Part shown: positions 5,821 through 7,171 of the stretch, one piece after another
How the letters are laid out: every line of letters starts with the position of its first letter
Position numbering within the stretch: the first letter of the stretch is position 1
Assembly: GCA_030621455.1 (NCBI GenBank)
Contig: JAUXHQ010000093.1
Coordinates: 1 to 7,171 of the forward strand
Length of the DNA: 7,171 nt
Direction: 5' to 3'
DNA from: Deltaproteobacteria bacterium
Lineage (GTDB): Bacteria > Desulfobacterota > UBA8473
Position numbers and translations under genes: made by a program
Notes under the pieces: model-generated
Databases searched by the model: none
The model's input: the letters and a program-made list of their open reading frames with translations, nothing else
Told to the model about the DNA's origin: nothing

Positions 5821-6849
5821 TTATTCTTTATCCGTTATTTTGGTCTTAAATGATCCTAGCCCTTGGAGCGGGAGGATCGGCAAGACATTTCCACTGTGTT
5901 TACTGTCTATAATGACCTTTTCTATATCCGCAAATATCTCCTCCATGGTCTCCAGATAGAGTCTTTTCTTGGTCACATCCCTCGCCTTGCGATACTCCTT
6001 CAATATCTGCGTAAACCTGCTCACATCACCCTCTGCCTGCTTGATCTTAGCCTCGCTGTACCCCTGGGCCTCATTCACTATTTGAGATGCCTTTCCCTTG
6101 GCTTTGGGAAGGATGTCATTTCTATAACCTTCAGATTCGTTGATAAACTTTATCTTGTCTTCCTTGGCGCTTGCAACATCCTTAAACGAAGCCACCACTT
6201 CTTTGGGGGGATGGACGTCCTGGAGCTGGACAGCCTCAATACTTATGCCTGCCTTATATTCGTCCAAGATACGCTGCAGAAGACGTTTTGTGTCTTGCTG
6301 TATCTGGAACTTCCCAACTGTCAATGCATCACTGATCTTGTTTTTCCCTACAACATCTCTTATAGCCGCTTCAGCAGCCTTTTTCACTGTCTTGTCAGGT
6401 TCCTTGATATTGAACAGGTAATTAGCGGCATCCTTTATCTTGTACTGGACAATGAACTGCATGTCCACGATATTCTCGTCGCCAGTAAGCATCAATGACT
6501 CCGCAGGAACCGCCCTGTATCTTGCCGGTGGACCCACAACTACGGTACGGAACCCTACTTCCAACCTTCTGACCTTGGTCACCTGCGGTTTCAAGACTGC
6601 CTCAAAGGGCCGCGGCAGGTGGTAATGCGGGCCGGACCCGGTGGTATAGGCCACCTTGCCAAACCTCTTTACCACCCCGACCTCATCCGGCGCCACAATG
6701 TAGATGCCCGAGGCCAGCCACACTAAGACCGCAATCCCAATTAAAATAGGACCTATGGGAAACTTTCCTCCGAGTTTATTCTTAATACTGTTGATGATCT
6801 CTTCAAGATCCGGGGGGGACTGCCCCCAGTCCTTACCGCCATTGGCCAT
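5821..6849 (-). CDS. hflK: HflK, SPFH/band-7 membrane protein, partner of HflC
   Basis: A 342-residue protein with a short cytoplasmic N-terminus, one membrane segment (residues ~31-52), then an SPFH domain starting IVAPDEVGVVKRFGK, and a long charged helix (~220-290) with FKDVASAKEDKIKFINESEG and NDILPKAKGKAS. These are HflK hallmarks, together with GPHYHLPRPFE and the VLPILPLQG tail. It forms alternating HflK/HflC rings that enclose FtsH and regulate membrane-protein turnover. The N-terminal Gly-rich region is much shorter than in E. coli, and this accounts for the smaller total length. ATG 6849 is preceded by AGGAGG (6860-6865 on the plus strand) at ~10 nt, slightly long but acceptable. 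A strong promoter-like sequence lies ~55 nt upstream, and hflC follows after 53 nt. Confidence 0.95.
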   Translation of the reverse strand: MANGGKDWGQSPPDLEEIINSIKNKLGGKFPIGPILIGIAVLVWLASGIYIVAPDEVGVVKRFGKVAYTTGSGPHYHLPRPFEAVLKPQVTKVRRLEVGFRTVVVGPPARYRAVPAESLMLTGDENIVDMQFIVQYKIKDAANYLFNIKEPDKTVKKAAEAAIRDVVGKNKISDALTVGKFQIQQDTKRLLQRILDEYKAGISIEAVQLQDVHPPKEVVASFKDVASAKEDKIKFINESEGYRNDILPKAKGKASQIVNEAQGYSEAKIKQAEGDVSRFTQILKEYRKARDVTKKRLYLETMEEIFADIEKVIIDSKHSGNVLPILPLQGLGSFKTKITDKE

Positions 6850-6904
6850 TGCTTTCTTGCCTCCTAATTAAGTGGTTAATCCTTAAAGGAATTTCAGTTC
6901 AGTG

Positions 6905-6933
6905 AAAATATCAAAATTCGACTCAGGTGTCAA
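6905..6933 (-). promoter_or_regulatory. Sigma70-type promoter for hflK-hflC
   Basis: On the minus strand a perfect -35 TTGACA (6933-6928) is followed, after exactly 17 nt, by a -10 TATTTT (6910-6905). Transcription would start near 6898, leaving a leader of about 50 nt that contains a small TCCTTAAAGGA near-palindrome (6880-6890) and the AGGAGG site. Position and spacing make this a good candidate. Confidence 0.7.
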
Positions 6934-7057
6934 CACAATAACCTCACATTTTTTCAACGGTGCAAGTTGGTCAAGTTTACCGCTTGCCGGGCGCTTAACA
7001 CAATCCTGCCCAACTGCACAGGTCCCATTTTTTCAGGGTCACATGAAGAGCAGATGC
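6934..7057. other. Intergenic region upstream of hflK; no gene seen
   Basis: No coding region is apparent on either strand. GTGCAAGTTGG (6960-6970) and CCAACTGCAC (7010-7019) form an imperfect 10-bp inverted repeat with one bulged A around a 39-nt loop. It could be a regulatory site or RNA element, but the length is modest and chance cannot be excluded. Confidence 0.35.
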
Positions 7058-7086
7058 TTGACACAGAAATCCGTTTAAGTTATAGG
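7058..7086 (+). promoter_or_regulatory. Outward-facing promoter-like sequence driving something beyond the window
   Basis: On the plus strand TTGACA (7058-7063) is followed after 17 nt by TATAGG (7081-7086). The -35 is a consensus match and the -10 matches at four of six positions. Transcription would begin near 7093 and leave the window. It is divergent from the hflK promoter ~125 nt away. The downstream gene is not visible. Confidence 0.45.
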
Positions 7087-7149
7087 TACCGGGTTGGACC
7101 ATCGTGAAATATCAATAACTGAAAACCTTAAGCGCTGATGGCGGTTCGA

Positions 7150-7171
7150 GTGGATTACCACAGTAATCCGC
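7150..7171 (+). other. Hairpin at the window edge
   Basis: GTGGATTAC (7150-7158), loop CACA, and GTAATCCGC (7163-7171) form a 9-bp stem with one G-T pair, ending exactly at the last base. It lies ~60 nt after the predicted start of the outward promoter, so it may be a leader hairpin, a short-RNA terminator or part of a repeat. What follows is not visible. Confidence 0.45.

Noticed and set aside
5863..6498. Open frame of 211 codons on the plus strand opposite hflK
   Set aside because: It is fully antisense to a well-conserved hflK, has no family resemblance, and is an expected by-product of hflK codon usage.
7141..7171. tRNA-like GGTTCGAG near the end of the window
   Set aside because: It looks briefly like a T-loop, but there is no T-stem, anticodon arm or acceptor stem around it on either strand.

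Overview
The window reads like a moderate-GC, anaerobic Desulfobacterota-like (former Deltaproteobacteria) chromosome. The reasons are the split B12-dependent acyl-CoA mutase (separate large and small subunits), the archaeal-style HMGCS/thiolase/DUF35 gene set, frequent AGG/AGA and ATA codons, and an hflK-hflC pair of the short type. This is an inference from gene style; no 16S or other marker is present.

Layout. Positions 1-1669 (+) hold the C-terminal ~406 residues of a methylmalonyl-CoA-mutase-like large subunit, running in from outside the window, followed closely by its cobalamin-binding small subunit. Positions 1670-2096 are a 427-nt gap with a perfect 30-nt palindrome (1671-1700), a short-period inverted repeat (1753-1816) and no convincing gene. 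Positions 2097-4771 (+) hold a two-gene unit: an HMG-CoA-synthase-like protein fused to a zinc-ribbon/OB-fold (DUF35) domain, then 23 nt later an SCP2/lipid-transfer-type thiolase. A large hairpin at 4801-4870 separates these from the convergent hflK-hflC operon (6849 to 4910, minus strand). That operon has a good sigma70-type promoter at 6905-6933. The last ~240 nt contain an outward-facing promoter-like sequence and a hairpin cut by the window edge.

How the genes may work together. The small mutase subunit keeps every B12-binding motif and the thiolase keeps its Cys-His-His set. The two proteins whose family names suggest a substrate are both altered at key positions. The mutase large subunit has Asp where the family has the catalytic His (His244 of the Propionibacterium enzyme), plus other active-site changes. 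The HMGCS-like protein has lost all of its Glu/Cys/His/Asn catalytic residues. So the automatic names 'methylmalonyl-CoA mutase' and 'HMG-CoA synthase' are probably wrong here. The more likely picture is a B12-dependent skeletal rearrangement of an unidentified acyl-CoA, next to a thiolase held in a scaffold complex (inactive HMGCS-like plus DUF35). Such a scaffold resembles the archaeal thiolase/HMGCS/DUF35 complex, PhlACB, and in part BbsAB. The reaction of this complex and its link to the mutase are inferred from proximity only. The hflKC operon is unrelated housekeeping (membrane protease control).
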